Origin: Oscillospiraceae bacterium
GTDB taxonomy: Bacteria; Bacillota; Clostridia; Oscillospirales; Ruminococcaceae
NCBI GenBank assembly: GCA_009784825.1
Contig: WQXO01000004.1
Coordinates: 102,354-166,353, forward strand
Reading direction: 5' to 3'
Length of the DNA: 64,000 nt
Both the position numbers and the translations under genes were made by a program. This document shows positions 8,874-16,474 of the stretch, piece after piece (position 1 is the stretch's first letter; every line of letters begins with the position of its first letter). The notes beneath the pieces were generated by a model. That model had not been told where the DNA came from and did no database searches. It was given only the letters and a program-made list of their open reading frames with translations.

Positions 8874-9269
8874 TTATGACAACTGCTTCTTAATTGTAAG
8901 AATGTTCTTGCTTCCGTCACGCCTGTATTCAACCGAGTCCATTATATTTTTCACCATAAATATGCCTAAGCCGCCGATTTCCCGTTCCTCTGCGGAAAGA
9001 GTAATGTCCGGGTCTTCGTTCAGTAACGGGTTGTAGGGAACACCACTGTCCTCAAATTCGATGGTTATATCGTCCTCCGCCTTTATGCGGACAGTGACAC
9101 TGCCTGCATTAGGATTGTAGGCATAGGCGGCGATATTCGCAAAGATTTCGTCAATGACAATTCCGATTTGGCTTTGAATTTTCATCGGGCAGTGTTCGAT
9201 ATGCTCGTTTACAAAATCCAGCACCTTGTCTAAATTTTCTGTTTTGGCTTCGACAAAAAGTTCATACAT
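8874..9269 (-). CDS. Anti-sigma factor / serine kinase, HATPase_c_2 (RsbW/SpoIIAB-like)
   Basis: This 131-aa protein is a GHKL ATPase of the RsbW/SpoIIAB class. The N box IVIDEIFANIAAYAY carries Glu41 and Asn45, the G1 box is FEDSGVPYNP, and the G2 box is IGGLGIFMVKN. In the family it binds and inhibits a sigma factor and phosphorylates a STAS partner. No sigma factor gene is visible anywhere in the window, so its target may be encoded elsewhere or may not be a sigma factor. An AAGGAG site lies 8 bases before the ATG. The STAS protein at 9917 and the phosphatase at 3300 are the expected partners. Confidence 0.9.
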   Translation of the reverse strand: MYELFVEAKTENLDKVLDFVNEHIEHCPMKIQSQIGIVIDEIFANIAAYAYNPNAGSVTVRIKAEDDITIEFEDSGVPYNPLLNEDPDITLSAEEREIGGLGIFMVKNIMDSVEYRRDGSKNILTIKKQLS

Positions 9270-9302
9270 ATTTTATGCTCCTTTATATTTAACGTGACAA
9301 GT

Positions 9303-9320
9303 CCCGACGTGAAAGTCGGG
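9303..9320. repeat. Intra-operon hairpin between the GGDEF and anti-sigma genes
   Basis: CCCGAC-gtgaaa-GTCGGG is a 6-bp perfect stem. Neither strand has a long T run after it, so it is probably an mRNA stability or processing element rather than a full terminator. Confidence 0.45.
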
Positions 9321-9332
9321 TACTTATTACTG

Positions 9333-9920
9333 CTAACGCGGTTTTTGCCCTTTTGCGGCTTTCATTTCGACTTTGTTGGCGTACATACGTTCGTCGGCGA
9401 TTTTCAACACGTCTTCAACACTGTAATCCTGTGAGCCGTATGCCGTTCCTGCTGAAATTGAACAGTGGATTCCATCGTCTGCCGAGTTAAGCACTGCCAG
9501 ACCCTCACGCCATTTCACCATTACTGCGTCAATGTCCTGCTCGGTGCAGTTTGTAATTATCGTGACAAACTCGTCGCCTCCGAGGCGGAAGGAGTGAATG
9601 TTCCCTCCGGAAATATTCATAAGGCTTTCTGCCGCTTTCTGCAAGAGCAGGTCGCCTGCGTGATGACCCTTGTTGTCGTTGTAATACTTCAGGTCGTTTA
9701 CGTCATAAAAGATTATTCCGACGGTTGATGCACGGTTCTTCAGCTCCGCAATGAAGCTGTGATACTTATTGCTTCCGGGTAAGCCCGTCAGCGTATCAAG
9801 CTCAAAGCGTTCTAATAACCGCTTATAGTATTCGACTAAGCCCGCTGTTTCTTTAAGTAAAAATAACACATCTTCACTGTCTGAGCCGAGTTCAGCCAAG
9901 AATTCTTCCGCTACGTTCAT
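9333..9920 (-). CDS. GGDEF domain protein (putative diguanylate cyclase)
   Basis: This 195-aa soluble protein has a short helical N-terminus and one GGDEF domain from about residue 40. Motifs DTLTGLPG, FYDVNDLKYYND and intact GGDEF (114-118) suggest it can make cyclic di-GMP from GTP. The inhibitory RxxD I-site expected about 5 residues before GGDEF is absent, so product feedback is probably missing. Its ATG overlaps the STAS stop codon (ATGA), so the two are translationally coupled. The link to an anti-sigma switch suggests that c-di-GMP synthesis is part of the same output. No EAL or HD-GYP hydrolase is seen nearby. Confidence 0.88.
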   Translation of the reverse strand: MNVAEEFLAELGSDSEDVLFLLKETAGLVEYYKRLLERFELDTLTGLPGSNKYHSFIAELKNRASTVGIIFYDVNDLKYYNDNKGHHAGDLLLQKAAESLMNISGGNIHSFRLGGDEFVTIITNCTEQDIDAVMVKWREGLAVLNSADDGIHCSISAGTAYGSQDYSVEDVLKIADERMYANKVEMKAAKGQKPR

Positions 9921-10231
9921 TGAGCAACCTCTTCAAATTTAAGTACACTGGCGAACCCCGTCATATTAAACACTTCCATTATATCCTCAGACACGTTTTT
10001 CAGCTTCATTGATACGTCCTTGGATTTTGCTGTTTTCTCTCCCATAAGTAAAACCCTCAGCCCTGCCGATGAAACGTATACAAGGTCTTTAAAATCGAGA
10101 ATTACGTCTTTCCCTAATTCAAGCTGTGCCATAAGTGTTTTTTGCAGGTCTGCGGCTGTCGAGGTATCAAGCCTTCCGAATAAGCCGAGTACGTTTTGGG
10201 TGTCGTTTTCTGTTGTTACGATGTTTAACAT
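9917..10231 (-). CDS. STAS domain anti-anti-sigma factor (RsbV/SpoIIAA-like)
   Basis: This 104-aa single STAS domain protein carries the conserved strand-loop LVYVSSAGLRVLL. The phosphorylatable serine is expected at Ser55. Family members are bound by an RsbW-type kinase when dephosphorylated and released when phosphorylated, which makes them the switch between kinase and phosphatase. Both partners are in this run. The stop codon overlaps the start of the GGDEF gene by 4 bases. An AAAGGAG-like site (from TCTTTGGAGG on the minus strand) precedes the start. Confidence 0.9.
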   Translation of the reverse strand: MLNIVTTENDTQNVLGLFGRLDTSTAADLQKTLMAQLELGKDVILDFKDLVYVSSAGLRVLLMGEKTAKSKDVSMKLKNVSEDIMEVFNMTGFASVLKFEEVAQ

Positions 10232-10276
10232 GTTATTTTTCCTCCAAAGATTTTTTTTATATTTCGCTGAAAATAA

Positions 10277-11191
10277 TTAACCGTTTACCGCTGTGTAAAA
10301 GTCCGGGTGCATGTCTGTCATTCCCCAGCTGTTTTTCTCCGAACCGTATCGCACGCTTTTGTATGTAACGCTTGCTATACCGGGAGTACACCCCAAAAAC
10401 GCATTTGAACCAACGTATGTCACACTGTCGGGGATTTTCACGTTGCCTAACTTACTGCACCCGTTGAACGCCCCTCCGCCTATGCTTGTCACTCCCTCCG
10501 GAATGGTTACGCCGGTTAACTCCGCACAGTCCTGAAAAATGCTGCTTTCGACTGCTGTTAAACCCGCCGGTAATGTACACCCCGCAAGTCCCGAGCAGTT
10601 TTGGAACGCTCTTTCTCCGATTGAAGTGACTGTGTCGGGAATGTCAACGCTCATTAGTCCTGTGCAGTTCTCGAAAGCTCGTTCGCCTATGCTTGTTACG
10701 CTTTCGGGGATTGTGATAATTGTCAGCCTTTCACACCCTACGAACGCCTCTGCACCTATGCTTAACACACCGTCCGGTATGGAAATAACCGTTAACCATG
10801 AGCAAAGACTGAATGCACCGTATCCGATTTCTGTCACCCCTGCAGGGATAGTGAAGTTAGTCAGCCGCTTGCACCCGAGGAACGCACTCCTGCCGATATT
10901 GGTAATGCTTGTCGGGAGAATGACATTGGTCAATCCCGAGCAGAGGCTGAACGCACCGTCACCTATGTTTGTTATTCCCTCGGGGATTGTTACGTGTGTC
11001 AGCTCCTCGCACCCGAGAAATGCCGCATTTCCGATTGATACGATGGCTTCACCCTTTACTGTTGCGGGAATTGTTACCCTTTCGGCGTTCCCCTTGTATT
11101 TTTTAATCTCAACCTTTTTTCCTCCGTCGTCCGAAGAAATGAATTTATAATCAAAGTCGGTTAAATTGATTACCGGATTATTTTCCATCAT
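10277..11191 (-). CDS. BspA-type leucine-rich repeat protein, no signal peptide
   Basis: This 304-aa protein contains ten tandem LRR_5 repeats of about 23 residues, from about residue 50 to 270, each with the pattern IPxxVTxIGxxAFxxC. BspA-type repeats are usually found on exported adhesins, but here the start MMENNPVINLTDFDYKF shows no signal peptide or membrane helix. The protein therefore looks cytoplasmic, or is secreted by another route. It sits between the lipase and STAS genes in the partner-switching run and may act as a binding scaffold. The function is unknown. Confidence 0.85.
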   Translation of the reverse strand: MMENNPVINLTDFDYKFISSDDGGKKVEIKKYKGNAERVTIPATVKGEAIVSIGNAAFLGCEELTHVTIPEGITNIGDGAFSLCSGLTNVILPTSITNIGRSAFLGCKRLTNFTIPAGVTEIGYGAFSLCSWLTVISIPDGVLSIGAEAFVGCERLTIITIPESVTSIGERAFENCTGLMSVDIPDTVTSIGERAFQNCSGLAGCTLPAGLTAVESSIFQDCAELTGVTIPEGVTSIGGGAFNGCSKLGNVKIPDSVTYVGSNAFLGCTPGIASVTYKSVRYGSEKNSWGMTDMHPDFYTAVNG

Positions 11192-11283
11192 TTATCAATC
11201 TCCTGTATGTTTTTCAAAATTTTAACATATATTTTGTATATTGTCAAGCGTGTCTTATATATTATTAGCAAATCTTTAGACTG

Positions 11284-11964
11284 TTATCGCCCGCTTAACC
11301 CGCTTAACAGAGAAGAATAGTATTCATGCGGGTAATGGTCGTCTGCCGAGAAAATCAGCGGAATTTCGGGAAAACCTGTGTGCAGCTTCGCTCCGACATG
11401 CCTGTAACCCATTATTGCGGGCGGAACCTTTGTAACAACATCGTTGCCGTTCTCTACACGAATAGTTTTGTCCACACGCTTGTTATAGGATTTTACGAAT
11501 GCTTTATTGCCCACTCTCGGGCAGCCGAACAAAACTGTTTCTATGTTGCGGTCAGGAAAGTTATACTGAATGTCCACAGCACATAAAACTGCCAATGCCG
11601 CTCCCCGTGAGTGTCCCGATACCTTGATGTAATTCATGTCGCCGGTTATTGCGTTAAGAATACGCCCACGCACATTATTGTTCTTGTATGAGTTCAAGAA
11701 ACCTGTGTGTACCTTGATTTTGGATTCGACATTGTCATACGGAATTGTCTTTTGGCTGAAACGGAAATTCGACAGCCACTGCCTCGGCTCGTCTGTTCCC
11801 CGAAAGGTTATGTATAAAACGTCTTCCTCTTTTCTCAGAAAATACTTAACACCCGCTTGCCTTTCATCGGTGAATACCGCAAGAACGTGCGGTGTGTACG
11901 GCTGAATGTCCCTGTACGCCGCTGTTGACAGCTCTAAAGATTTGATTATGTCTGAACGGTTCAT
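11284..11964 (-). CDS. Class 3 lipase-like alpha/beta hydrolase (Lipase_3)
   Basis: This 226-aa protein matches the Lipase_3 family. The oxyanion-region motif ITFRGTDE is at 52-59, the nucleophile elbow GHSRG holds Ser119, Asp175 lies in NGNDVVTKVPP and His213 in DHYPHEYY, giving a full Ser-Asp-His triad. The family hydrolyses acylglycerols or other esters. There is no signal peptide, so it acts in the cytoplasm unless secreted another way. It is first in the seven-gene run; an AAGGGGGTGA site precedes the ATG and a TATAAT sequence (11989-11994, minus strand) lies upstream, overlapping the divergent pncA promoter region. Confidence 0.85.
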   Translation of the reverse strand: MNRSDIIKSLELSTAAYRDIQPYTPHVLAVFTDERQAGVKYFLRKEEDVLYITFRGTDEPRQWLSNFRFSQKTIPYDNVESKIKVHTGFLNSYKNNNVRGRILNAITGDMNYIKVSGHSRGAALAVLCAVDIQYNFPDRNIETVLFGCPRVGNKAFVKSYNKRVDKTIRVENGNDVVTKVPPAIMGYRHVGAKLHTGFPEIPLIFSADDHYPHEYYSSLLSGLSGR

Positions 11965-12004
11965 AAAAAATCACCCCCTTTTCTATAAATTATATGCCGT
12001 ATGG

Positions 12005-12033
12005 TTGACTTTTCATTTCAAACATAGTATAAT
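12005..12033 (+). promoter_or_regulatory. Promoter of the NAD salvage operon
   Basis: TTGACT at 12005-12010 and TATAAT at 12028-12033, spacer 17 bases. The start point is expected near 12040, which excludes the in-frame ATG at 12046 as a normally led start. Confidence 0.85.
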
Positions 12034-12075
12034 TTATGGAAATTAATGAAAATTCGATTAAAAGGGGAGGCTTAT

Positions 12076-12594
12076 ATGAGTAGGATTTTGATTGTGGTTG
12101 ACATGCAAAATGACTTTGTAGACGGCAGCTTGGGCAGCCCCATGGCACAAGCAATCGTTGAGAAGGTTAAAGCAAAAATTGCCGAATATCAAAAAAAATC
12201 GGGGGCTGTTATAATTTTCACCCGTGACACTCACCAAGAAAACTATCTCGATACATTAGAGGGGAAGTTCCTCCCTGTCAAGCACTGTATCGCAGGTACT
12301 GCGGGGCATGACATAATCAGTGAGCTTGATACCGGCGGTTATGTTATATTTGATAAGCCGAACTTCGGTTCTATTGGGCTTGCCGATATGCTGAAACAGT
12401 ATAACCCCACAGAAATAGAATTGTGCGGATTATGCACCGACATATGTGTGGTAAGTAACGCACTTATTCTGAAAGCACGGTTCCCCGAAACAAGAATTAT
12501 CGTTGACGCTTCCTGCTGTGCGGGGGTGAGTGAGGAAAGCCACAACGCCGCATTATTAACAATGAAAATGTGCCAAGTGGAAATCATAAATTAG
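12076..12594 (+). CDS. pncA: Nicotinamidase / isochorismatase family cysteine hydrolase
   Basis: This 172-aa protein has the nicotinamidase triad Asp9 (VVDMQNDF), Lys94 (FDKPNFG) and Cys124 (CGLCTDICV). The metal ligands Asp51, His53 (RDTHQ) and His70 are also in place. It converts nicotinamide to nicotinate and ammonia in the cytoplasm. The start was set at 12076 because AAAGGGGAGG lies just upstream; an earlier ATG at 12046 would fall almost on the transcription start. It heads an operon with Prs-like, NAMPT-family and NadE genes, which supports a role in NAD salvage. Confidence 0.9.
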   Translation: MSRILIVVDMQNDFVDGSLGSPMAQAIVEKVKAKIAEYQKKSGAVIIFTRDTHQENYLDTLEGKFLPVKHCIAGTAGHDIISELDTGGYVIFDKPNFGSIGLADMLKQYNPTEIELCGLCTDICVVSNALILKARFPETRIIVDASCCAGVSEESHNAALLTMKMCQVEIIN

Positions 12595-12619
12595 AAAGAA
12601 ATTTAGAAAGAGTAAAGCT

Positions 12620-13471
12620 ATGTTCATAATCAACAACATACCTGTACAAGTCGAGCGTTTCCCTGACGGGACGCCGAGAATCAACATTTCGACAAGCGAC
12701 GCTCGTGCCGTTATCGAATGGTTTTATGAAAAAGATGAGGAGATGATTCTTTTCATGATAACCAATCATTTGCGGGAGCAGTGCGGCGTTGTGGATATTT
12801 CGCTTTATATGCCCTATATCCCCCATGCGAGAATGGACAGGGTTAAGAAGGTTAGCGAGGTCTTCACCTTGAAGCACTTCTGTGCGTTTATTAACTCCAT
12901 GAGCTTCAGCAAGGTAACAGTGCGTGACGCTCACTCAAGCGTTTCGCTGGCTATGATAAACAACGTCGTTCAAGAGCCGATTACCGAGCCGATTGTAAAG
13001 CTTGTTAAAAAACTGCTTAATCCTAAGACAGACATAGTTTTCTACCCCGACGAGGGTAGCTGTAAGCGGTATACCGAGATATTAAAGTTCCCCTATGCGT
13101 TTGGTATTAAAAACCGCAACTGGGAGGACGGTTCGATTATGGGGCTGGACATTCACGGTGATGTACCGAAGGGTGCAAATGTTCTGATAATTGACGATAT
13201 TTCAAGCTATGGCGGGACTTTCCTCAATTCTGCGAAGAAGCTGAAAAAATTAGGGGCGGGCAGCATTTATCTGTATGTCACCCACTGTGAGAACGCAATT
13301 CTCGACGGTCAGTTAATCGGCAGGAACCTACTCGAGAAAATCTACACCACTAAGAGTATATTCACCCAGACCCACGAATTAATCGAGGTTATCGGGGAAG
13401 CTCCCCCTGCCGAAAAGGAAACGGCAAAGCCGACAAGACGACCCCCGAAGCCCATTAAATCGGAGGAATAA
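12620..13471 (+). CDS. Ribose-phosphate pyrophosphokinase-like protein (Prs family)
   Basis: This 283-aa protein resembles PRPP synthetase. It has an ATP-site-like ERFPDGTPRI near residues 14-23, the VRDAHSS segment corresponding to the DPHS region, a K-x-R loop (IKNRNWED), and the PRPP-binding loop VLIIDDISSYGGTF. The C-terminal 25 residues are Pro/Lys-rich and probably disordered. It is shorter and more divergent than housekeeping Prs (about 310 aa). It likely supplies PRPP for the phosphoribosyltransferase that starts 3 bases after its stop. Divergent Prs-like proteins paired with NAMPT-like proteins also occur in phages, where some use ADP-ribose instead of ribose 5-phosphate; which substrate applies here is unknown. 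Confidence 0.8.
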   Translation: MFIINNIPVQVERFPDGTPRINISTSDARAVIEWFYEKDEEMILFMITNHLREQCGVVDISLYMPYIPHARMDRVKKVSEVFTLKHFCAFINSMSFSKVTVRDAHSSVSLAMINNVVQEPITEPIVKLVKKLLNPKTDIVFYPDEGSCKRYTEILKFPYAFGIKNRNWEDGSIMGLDIHGDVPKGANVLIIDDISSYGGTFLNSAKKLKKLGAGSIYLYVTHCENAILDGQLIGRNLLEKIYTTKSIFTQTHELIEVIGEAPPAEKETAKPTRRPPKPIKSEE

Positions 13472-13474
13472 GCC

Positions 13475-15034
13475 ATGCATATGAACCCATGCTTAATGGT
13501 GGACGCTTATAAATTGGGACACTATTTCATGCAGCCGCCGGGCGTGACCTTTGTGTGGGACGGGTGGACTGCCCGCAGTAACCGTCATATGCCCGATTGC
13601 CCCGAGACTGTTAACTTCGGGTATCAGTTTACCATTAAGCGATATTTCGTGGATTTCTTTAATCGGTGGTTCTTCGGTGAGGACATAAACGCACTTGAAG
13701 CCGATTTCATAAAAAAAGTGAATAATGGGTTTAATCCCCGTTATTCGGATTTTGCACGCTTTCGTGAGCTGTATGACCTTGGGTATCTTCCTATATGCAT
13801 TATGGGGTTGCCTGAGGGAATGACAGTCCCCGTTCGCGTGCCGCTTTATGTAATCTATAACACAGATGAAAGGTTTTCGTGGCTTCCGCAATATTTGGAG
13901 GATTTATGGAGCTGTCATAACTGGCACCCGTCAACCTCGGCTACTGTTGCTTATGACCGACGGAAAATCCTCCAGCATTATGTAAACCTCACCTGCGATG
14001 ATACCACTATTACCAAGAATTTGGCGGGGGATTTCAGTTTCAGAGGATTAACCGGGGTTGAGACTGCGTATATCTCCACCTGCGGGCATTTGCTGTCGTT
14101 CGCAAAGACTGCCACGTTCGACTGTTACGGGCTGTTGCAGGAATTCTACTCCGCTACTGACGAGGATTTATCGGGGATAGGCACACCGTCATTAGAACAC
14201 AGTGTCGTTTGTCAAGGGATTGCCTATTATTTGAATATTCTGAAAAGTAATGGTGAGTATAAAGGGATAACCCTTGATAAATTCAGCGAATGGGACGAGA
14301 AGTTAGTCGCCGAGATGTGTTATTTAAAGTGGCTGATTACCGAGCTACAGCCCGACGGTGCATTGTCATATGTGAGTGATACCTTCGATTTTTGGGGGGT
14401 CTGCACTAAGGTATTACCCGAGTTACGTGAGGATATTTTAGCACGGGAGGGTGTTTTGTTAATTCGCCCGGACAGTGGTGACCCGATTAAGATATGCTGT
14501 GGTGATGCCGGGGCTCAGACCTGGCATGAGCGGCAGGGGGCAATTCGGGTTATCGAGCATTATTTCGGAAGTACGCTGAACAGTAAGGGTTTCAAGGTCA
14601 TTTCCCCGAAAATTCGTGTGATTTATGGGGACGCGATTGACCGTCAGCGTAATGTAGCAATTCCGCAGGGGTTGTATGAATTAAAGTATTCGGTTGAGAA
14701 TATAGTGTTCGGGATTGGTTCACTGTCGTATCAGTGGGTTACGAGGGATAACAGGGGTTATGCCTTAAAAGTGACTGATTGCATTATGGACGGGGTGGAA
14801 ATTCCCCTGTATAAGTCCCCGAAGACTGACGACGGTACTAAGGCTTCACAAAGAGGGTGTTTTGCGGTTCACTATGACGAGGACGGCAGAATTACCTATA
14901 CCGACGGCTTGACATTCAAGGAGGCGATTGGTTTTAAGGGGAATCTGATGCGTGAGGTTTTTAGGGACGGTGTTATGAAAAACTTAGAGGATTTCGCTAC
15001 TATTCGTAATCGTTTATGGGGAGGGGAATTCTGA
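13475..15034 (+). CDS. NAMPT-family nicotin(amid)e phosphoribosyltransferase
   Basis: This 519-aa protein aligns along its length with nicotinamide phosphoribosyltransferase: DAYKLGHY at the N-terminus, GDFSFRGLTGVETA (base-stacking Phe and Arg), SLEHSVV (active-site His), YVSDTFD, IRPDSGDP and IYGDAID. An ungapped alignment around FSFRG places Ala213 where human NAMPT has Asp219, the residue that recognises the amide of nicotinamide. Loss of that Asp suggests nicotinate, or relaxed base choice. The reaction would give NaMN or NMN from PRPP. A GGAGG site precedes the ATG. The stop TGA overlaps the nadE ATG by one base. Confidence 0.85.
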   Translation: MHMNPCLMVDAYKLGHYFMQPPGVTFVWDGWTARSNRHMPDCPETVNFGYQFTIKRYFVDFFNRWFFGEDINALEADFIKKVNNGFNPRYSDFARFRELYDLGYLPICIMGLPEGMTVPVRVPLYVIYNTDERFSWLPQYLEDLWSCHNWHPSTSATVAYDRRKILQHYVNLTCDDTTITKNLAGDFSFRGLTGVETAYISTCGHLLSFAKTATFDCYGLLQEFYSATDEDLSGIGTPSLEHSVVCQGIAYYLNILKSNGEYKGITLDKFSEWDEKLVAEMCYLKWLITELQPDGALSYVSDTFDFWGVCTKVLPELREDILAREGVLLIRPDSGDPIKICCGDAGAQTWHERQGAIRVIEHYFGSTLNSKGFKVISPKIRVIYGDAIDRQRNVAIPQGLYELKYSVENIVFGIGSLSYQWVTRDNRGYALKVTDCIMDGVEIPLYKSPKTDDGTKASQRGCFAVHYDEDGRITYTDGLTFKEAIGFKGNLMREVFRDGVMKNLEDFATIRNRLWGGEF

Positions 15035-15750
15035 TGAACGCTATAAAAAATGATATTGTTATGTGGATAAAAGATTATTTCAAGCATAACGCCTCTCCCG
15101 AAACTAAGGCGGTTATCGGCATAAGCGGCGGGAAGGACAGTTCGGTGTGTGCGGCGTTATGCGTGGCGGCACTCGGAAAGTCCCGTGTGCTTGGGGTGCT
15201 GATGCCGCAGGGAAGCCAGCATGACATTGATGTTTCTTATGAATTATGCGAGTTCCTCGAAATTGAGCATGTTGAAGTGAATATAGGAAAGTCTGTAAAT
15301 GATGTTTATTCCGCAATTGAAAATACCGGACTTGTTTTAAATGATACTGCCGTGTTTAATACTCCTGCAAGAATTCGCATGACCACGCTTTATGCGGTTT
15401 CGGCGATTGTGGGAGGTAGGGTGGTCAACACCTCTAACTTAAGTGAGGATTATGTCGGGTGGGCGACAAAGTTCGGGGATATGGCAGGCGACTTCAGCCC
15501 GCTGTCGAGCTTAACGTATACGCAGGTTATTTCTGTTGGGAAAGCACTTGGGCTTCCGGAGAAGTTTATAAATAAAGTCCCCGAGGACGGTTTAACCGGG
15601 AAAACCGACGAGGAAAACTTCGGGTTTTCTTATGAGGTGCTTGACGAGTATATACGTAAAGGGACATGTTCATCTGTCGAAATTAAGGAAAAAATTGATA
15701 AACTTCATAAACAAAGCAGGCATAAATTCAAAGAAATGCCCAAATATTGA
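15034..15750 (+). CDS. nadE: Ammonia-dependent NAD+ synthetase
   Basis: This 238-aa protein has the N-type ATP pyrophosphatase P-loop SGGKDSS at 31-37, NTSNLSEDYVG and TYTQV segments, and the C-terminal HKQSRHKF signature. It amidates nicotinate adenine dinucleotide to NAD with ammonia and ATP. There is no glutaminase domain. The start at 15034 follows GGGAGGGG and overlaps the previous stop (TGATG). It is the last gene of the NAD operon. The adenylyltransferase step (NadD) is not encoded here and must be supplied elsewhere. Confidence 0.93.
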   Translation: MNAIKNDIVMWIKDYFKHNASPETKAVIGISGGKDSSVCAALCVAALGKSRVLGVLMPQGSQHDIDVSYELCEFLEIEHVEVNIGKSVNDVYSAIENTGLVLNDTAVFNTPARIRMTTLYAVSAIVGGRVVNTSNLSEDYVGWATKFGDMAGDFSPLSSLTYTQVISVGKALGLPEKFINKVPEDGLTGKTDEENFGFSYEVLDEYIRKGTCSSVEIKEKIDKLHKQSRHKFKEMPKY

Positions 15751-15778
15751 AGATTTTCGGAAAATTTATAAAAAACCC

Positions 15779-15807
15779 TTGACAAGCATTGCTTTATATG
15801 ATATAAT
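15779..15807 (+). promoter_or_regulatory. Promoter of the rpmG-secE-nusG-rplK-rplA operon
   Basis: TTGACA at 15779-15784 and TATAAT at 15802-15807, spacer 17 bases, a perfect consensus match as expected for a ribosomal and translocase operon. Confidence 0.9.
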
Positions 15808-15813
15808 GCAATC

Positions 15814-15933
15814 ACCTCATCAAGGGGTCTATTTTTTTGTGCGTTCAAACAACCCCTAATACGAGGGAGGCAATGCGAACATTCTGTTCGCTATAAGGGT
15901 GATAAACCTAATAAATCAGGAGGTGCCGACATT
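15814..15933 (+). promoter_or_regulatory. Structured 5' leader of rpmG
   Basis: The roughly 120-base leader can form two stems: AGGGGT (15823-15828) with ACCCCT (15852-15857), enclosing a T7 run, and GCGAAC-attct-GTTCGC near 15876-15892. It ends with a strong AGGAGGTG ribosome site. The leader is long for a simple operon and may be an autoregulatory ribosomal-protein leader. It matches no family I can name. Confidence 0.4.
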
Positions 15934-16083
15934 ATGAGAATTAAAATTACCATGGCTTGTCAGGAATGCAAGCAAAGAAACTACAACACGAAAAAGAACA
16001 AGAAGAACAACCCCGACAGAATAGAAATGCAAAAGCATTGTAAATTCTGCCGCAAGCACACTCTTCACAAGGAAACTAAGTAA
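15934..16083 (+). CDS. rpmG: 50S ribosomal protein L33
   Basis: This 49-codon gene encodes [17 protein letters not shown] and onward, ending HTLHKETK. It is the zinc-ribbon form of L33, with CxxC at 9-12 (CQEC) and a second CxxC (CKFC) at 36-39. L33 is a small exit-site protein of the large subunit. An AGGAGGTG site precedes the ATG. It is directly followed by secE and nusG, the usual order in Bacillota. Confidence 0.95.
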   Translation: MRIKITMACQECKQRNYNTKKNKKNNPDRIEMQKHCKFCRKHTLHKETK

Positions 16084-16098
16084 AGGAGGCGGACAATA

Positions 16099-16449
16099 GT
16101 GGCTGATATTGAAAAAACAAACGAAAACGAAAAAATTGAAAAGACGGAAAAATCAAAGTCAAAACCAAAACAGTCTGTAAAGAAAACTGATGCAGACAAA
16201 GCAAAAGAAAAGAAAGCAAACGAAAAAGGTGCGAAAAAAGCCGCCGCCGCCAAGAAATCCAAACGCTCCCCATTAAAATGGTTCAGGGAAGCAAGGTCGG
16301 AATTTAAGAAGGTCACATGGCCCACCCCTAAACAGGTCGTTAAAAATACCGGTGTGGTTTTGGTTATGCTGACAATCGCAGGTCTGGCAATTTGGGGAGT
16401 AGATTTACTTTTGGAATATATCTTCGGGTTAATTCTGATTGTAGAATAA
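16099..16449 (+). CDS. secE: Preprotein translocase subunit SecE
   Basis: This 116-aa protein starts at GTG, preceded by AAAGGAGG. The first ~55 residues are a Lys/Glu/Ala-rich charged extension. The conserved SecE core EARSEFKKVTWPTPKQV follows, then one membrane helix. SecE clamps the SecY channel in the cytoplasmic membrane. The long polar N-terminus is longer than in most single-helix SecE proteins but is common in some Clostridia. Confidence 0.93.
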   Translation: MADIEKTNENEKIEKTEKSKSKPKQSVKKTDADKAKEKKANEKGAKKAAAAKKSKRSPLKWFREARSEFKKVTWPTPKQVVKNTGVVLVMLTIAGLAIWGVDLLLEYIFGLILIVE

Positions 16450-16474
16450 AAAATGCGGTTTTAAGGGGATTAAA

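Noticed and set aside
10539..11150. 203-aa plus-strand reading frame
   Set aside because: Antisense shadow of the periodic LRR codons; its repeats simply mirror the LRR units.
10277..11191. Regularly spaced repeats that could suggest a CRISPR array
   Set aside because: The 69-base period is that of coding LRR units, with variable sequence and no unique spacers.
12046..12075. Longer nicotinamidase start
   Set aside because: Only a few bases after the predicted +1; the start at 12076 has a strong AAAGGGGAGG site and fits the family N-terminus.
12620..15034. A phage-type NAD rebuilding (anti-defence) system
   Set aside because: The pair resembles phage Prs/NAMPT-like genes, but nicotinamidase and NadE in the same operon and the lack of phage genes favour ordinary chromosomal salvage.
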